This document shows positions 15,659-16,746 of a stretch of DNA of 16,746 bases, one piece after another. The position numbers were made by a program, and so were the translations under genes. Source of the DNA: JBGTLW01 sp964614575 (lineage in GTDB: Bacteria > Planctomycetota > Phycisphaerae > Phycisphaerales > Phycisphaeraceae); the NCBI GenBank assembly GCA_964614575.1, contig CAZTLX010000080.1:1-16746 (forward strand), given 5' to 3'. The notes beneath the pieces were generated by a model that searched no databases, was not told the origin of the DNA, and saw only the letters and a program-made list of their open reading frames with translations. Position 1 is the first letter of the stretch, and each line of letters opens with the position of its first letter.

Positions 15659-15825
15659 TCCACAGATTTTCACAGATGAACACAGATGAAAACCATTTAG
15701 GAACCACAGATTGCGCAGATTAAAAAACTTGGCACTGCGTTGTTTTTCTGAATCTGGGTCATCTGCGAAATCTGTGGTTAACTGTCTTTGGTCTTGATCT
15801 GTGTTCATCTGTGAAAATCTGTGGA
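15659..15825. repeat. Nested palindrome: 10-nt-period arms enclosing a 9-nt-period element (families B10 and B9)
   Basis: Outer arms 15659-15687 and 15797-15825 are a perfect 29-nt inverted repeat made of decamers CACAGATTTT, CACAGATGAA and a third CACAGAT unit. Inside it, arms 15702-15720 and 15761-15779 form a 19-nt inverted repeat with one mismatch, made of 9-mers CACAGATTT, CGCAGATGA (minus-strand arm) and relatives. The inner loop is AT-rich. The whole structure fills the moxR/DUF58 junction, leaving 7 nt after the moxR stop and 6 nt before the DUF58 start. Confidence 0.93.
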
Positions 15826-15832
15826 CCAACTC

Positions 15833-16746
15833 CTATTTCAGCACGCGCTCGATGCGGGCGTCTTCGGTGTGTTGGGCGGTTAAGGGGGTTTCTTCGAGCA
15901 GACGCTCGATCAGCGTGTCGGGGGTCTGGCCCTCGGCTTCGGCGTTGTAGTTGAGGACGATGCGGTGGCGCAGCACGGCCGCGGCCATCGCGCGGATGTC
16001 CGCCGCCTCGACCTCCGGGTTGCCCCGCAGCGCCGCCCGCGCCTTGGCCGCCATGATCAGGCTCTGCCCGCCGCGCGGCCCGGCACCCCACAAGACCCAC
16101 TGCTTCACAAAGCCCGGCGACTCGGCGCCCTCACGGCCCACCCGCGTCGCGCGCACCAGCCGCATCACATAGTCCAGCAGCAGATCGCTGATCGGCACCT
16201 TGCGGACCAACTGCTGCAGCTCGATGACGTCCTCGGGGCCGAGCACGGGCGTCGGCTCCTCGACGCTGCCGCCGGTCATCAGGCGGTAGATGCGGCGCTC
16301 CTCCTCCGCGGTCGGGTAGTTCACAAACACCTTCATGAAGAAGCGGTCGAGCTGCGCTTCGGGCAGCGGGTAGGTGCCCTCTTGTTCGATGGGGTTCTGC
16401 GTGGCGNNNNNNNNNNGGGTGCGGTTGATCTCGTCGGCGAGGAGGATGTGGGTGAACACCGGGCCGTGGACGAACTTGAACTCGCGGCTGCCGGTCTGCC
16501 GGTTCTCGAACATCACCTCGGTGCCGGTGATGTCGGAGGGCATGAGGTCGGGGGTGAACTGGATGCGGGCGAAGTCGAGGGAGAGCGACTTGGCGAGGGT
16601 GGAGACCATGAGCGTTTTGGCCAGGCCCGGCACGCCTTCGAGCATGCAGTGGCCGCGGGCGAAGATGGCGACGAGCAACTGCTCGACCACGTCATCCTGC
16701 CCGACCACGGCCTTGGCGATCTGCTGCCGGATCGCGGCGTGGGCGG
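15833..16746 (-). CDS. MoxR-family AAA+ ATPase, 5' end outside window, internal assembly gap
   Basis: MoxR ATPases are AAA+ chaperone-like proteins that act with vWA-domain partners in maturing or activating protein complexes. Visible in order: IAKAVVGQDDVVEQLLVAIF, Walker A GVPGLAKTL, IQFTPDLMPSDITGTE, Walker B ILLADEINR, [gap], sensor 1 ATQNPIEQEGTYPLPEAQLD with the following Arg-finger region, and sensor 2 WGAGPRGGQSLIMAAKARA. All key ATPase motifs are present. The reading frame is open to the right window edge with the N-terminal residues and start missing (probably 20-40 residues). Ten Ns at 16407-16416 replace what by family comparison should be about 30-35 residues between Walker B and sensor 1. 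It is the first visible gene of the operon; its promoter lies outside. Cytosolic, likely partner of the DUF58 protein downstream. Confidence 0.97.
   Translation of the reverse strand, partial: AHAAIRQQIAKAVVGQDDVVEQLLVAIFARGHCMLEGVPGLAKTLMVSTLAKSLSLDFARIQFTPDLMPSDITGTEVMFENRQTGSREFKFVHGPVFTHILLADEINRTXXXXATQNPIEQEGTYPLPEAQLDRFFMKVFVNYPTAEEERRIYRLMTGGSVEEPTPVLGPEDVIELQQLVRKVPISDLLLDYVMRLVRATRVGREGAESPGFVKQWVLWGAGPRGGQSLIMAAKARAALRGNPEVEAADIRAMAAAVLRHRIVLNYNAEAEGQTPDTLIERLLEETPLTAQHTEDARIERVLK
16407..16416. other. Assembly gap (10 Ns) inside the MoxR gene
   Basis: Walker B (DEINRT) and sensor 1 (ATQNP) are separated by only four codons across the Ns, while MoxR proteins have about 33 residues there. 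The true gap is therefore near 97 nt and in frame. Confidence 0.9.

Noticed and set aside
15721..15727. Rho-independent terminator from the T-run in the inner loop of the nested palindrome
   Set aside because: The T-run on the minus strand is not preceded by a GC-rich hairpin of its own; it is the loop side of a larger stem, so I would not call it a terminator.

Overview
The window looks like a contig from a planctomycete, most likely of the Phycisphaerae type and probably from a metagenome-derived assembly. The reasons are a GC content near 70%, a MoxR/DUF58/BatA cluster with large exported partners, a PA14/NPCBM protein, and two 10-N scaffold gaps that interrupt otherwise intact genes. This assignment is inference; there is no rRNA or marker gene in the window.

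Left end (1-1701): a divergent pair. A Gfo/Idh/MocA-family oxidoreductase runs left and is cut by the window edge. A CHAD-domain protein runs right. They share a 147-nt intergenic region. Next comes a small P-loop kinase-like gene (1755-2267, minus) with clearly lower GC (about 52%), a likely acquired gene.

Main unit (2298-16746, all minus strand, so transcribed from right to left): MoxR AAA+ ATPase (5' end outside the window), DUF58 protein, BatA-type membrane protein with a vWA-like domain (interrupted by a gap), membrane vWA protein with a class I glutamine-amidotransferase-like domain, a three-TM protein with a large extracytoplasmic part (DUF4175-like), an exported coiled-coil protein, a small exported protein with a conserved-looking tail, an exported PA14/NPCBM protein, and an exported protein with a C-terminal HEAT-like module. 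The inferred logic is that a cytosolic MoxR ATPase with its DUF58 adaptor acts on membrane-anchored vWA proteins, which connect to a group of extracytoplasmic coiled-coil and glycan-binding-like proteins. The MoxR-DUF58-BatA-vWA core is a known type of cluster; the exported tail is poorly described.

The most unusual feature is at the gene junctions. Four consecutive junctions (moxR/DUF58, DUF58/BatA, three-TM/coiled-coil, small exported protein/NPCBM) are filled by palindromic elements. The arms of these elements are short tandem repeats with periods of 7, 9 or 10 nt. The other junctions overlap or have only a few nucleotides between genes. In two genes the element runs into the coding region and encodes the N-terminal part of the signal peptide, ending where the hydrophobic core starts. 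No stretch over 300 nt lacks a gene. No tRNA, rRNA, CRISPR array or transposase gene was seen.
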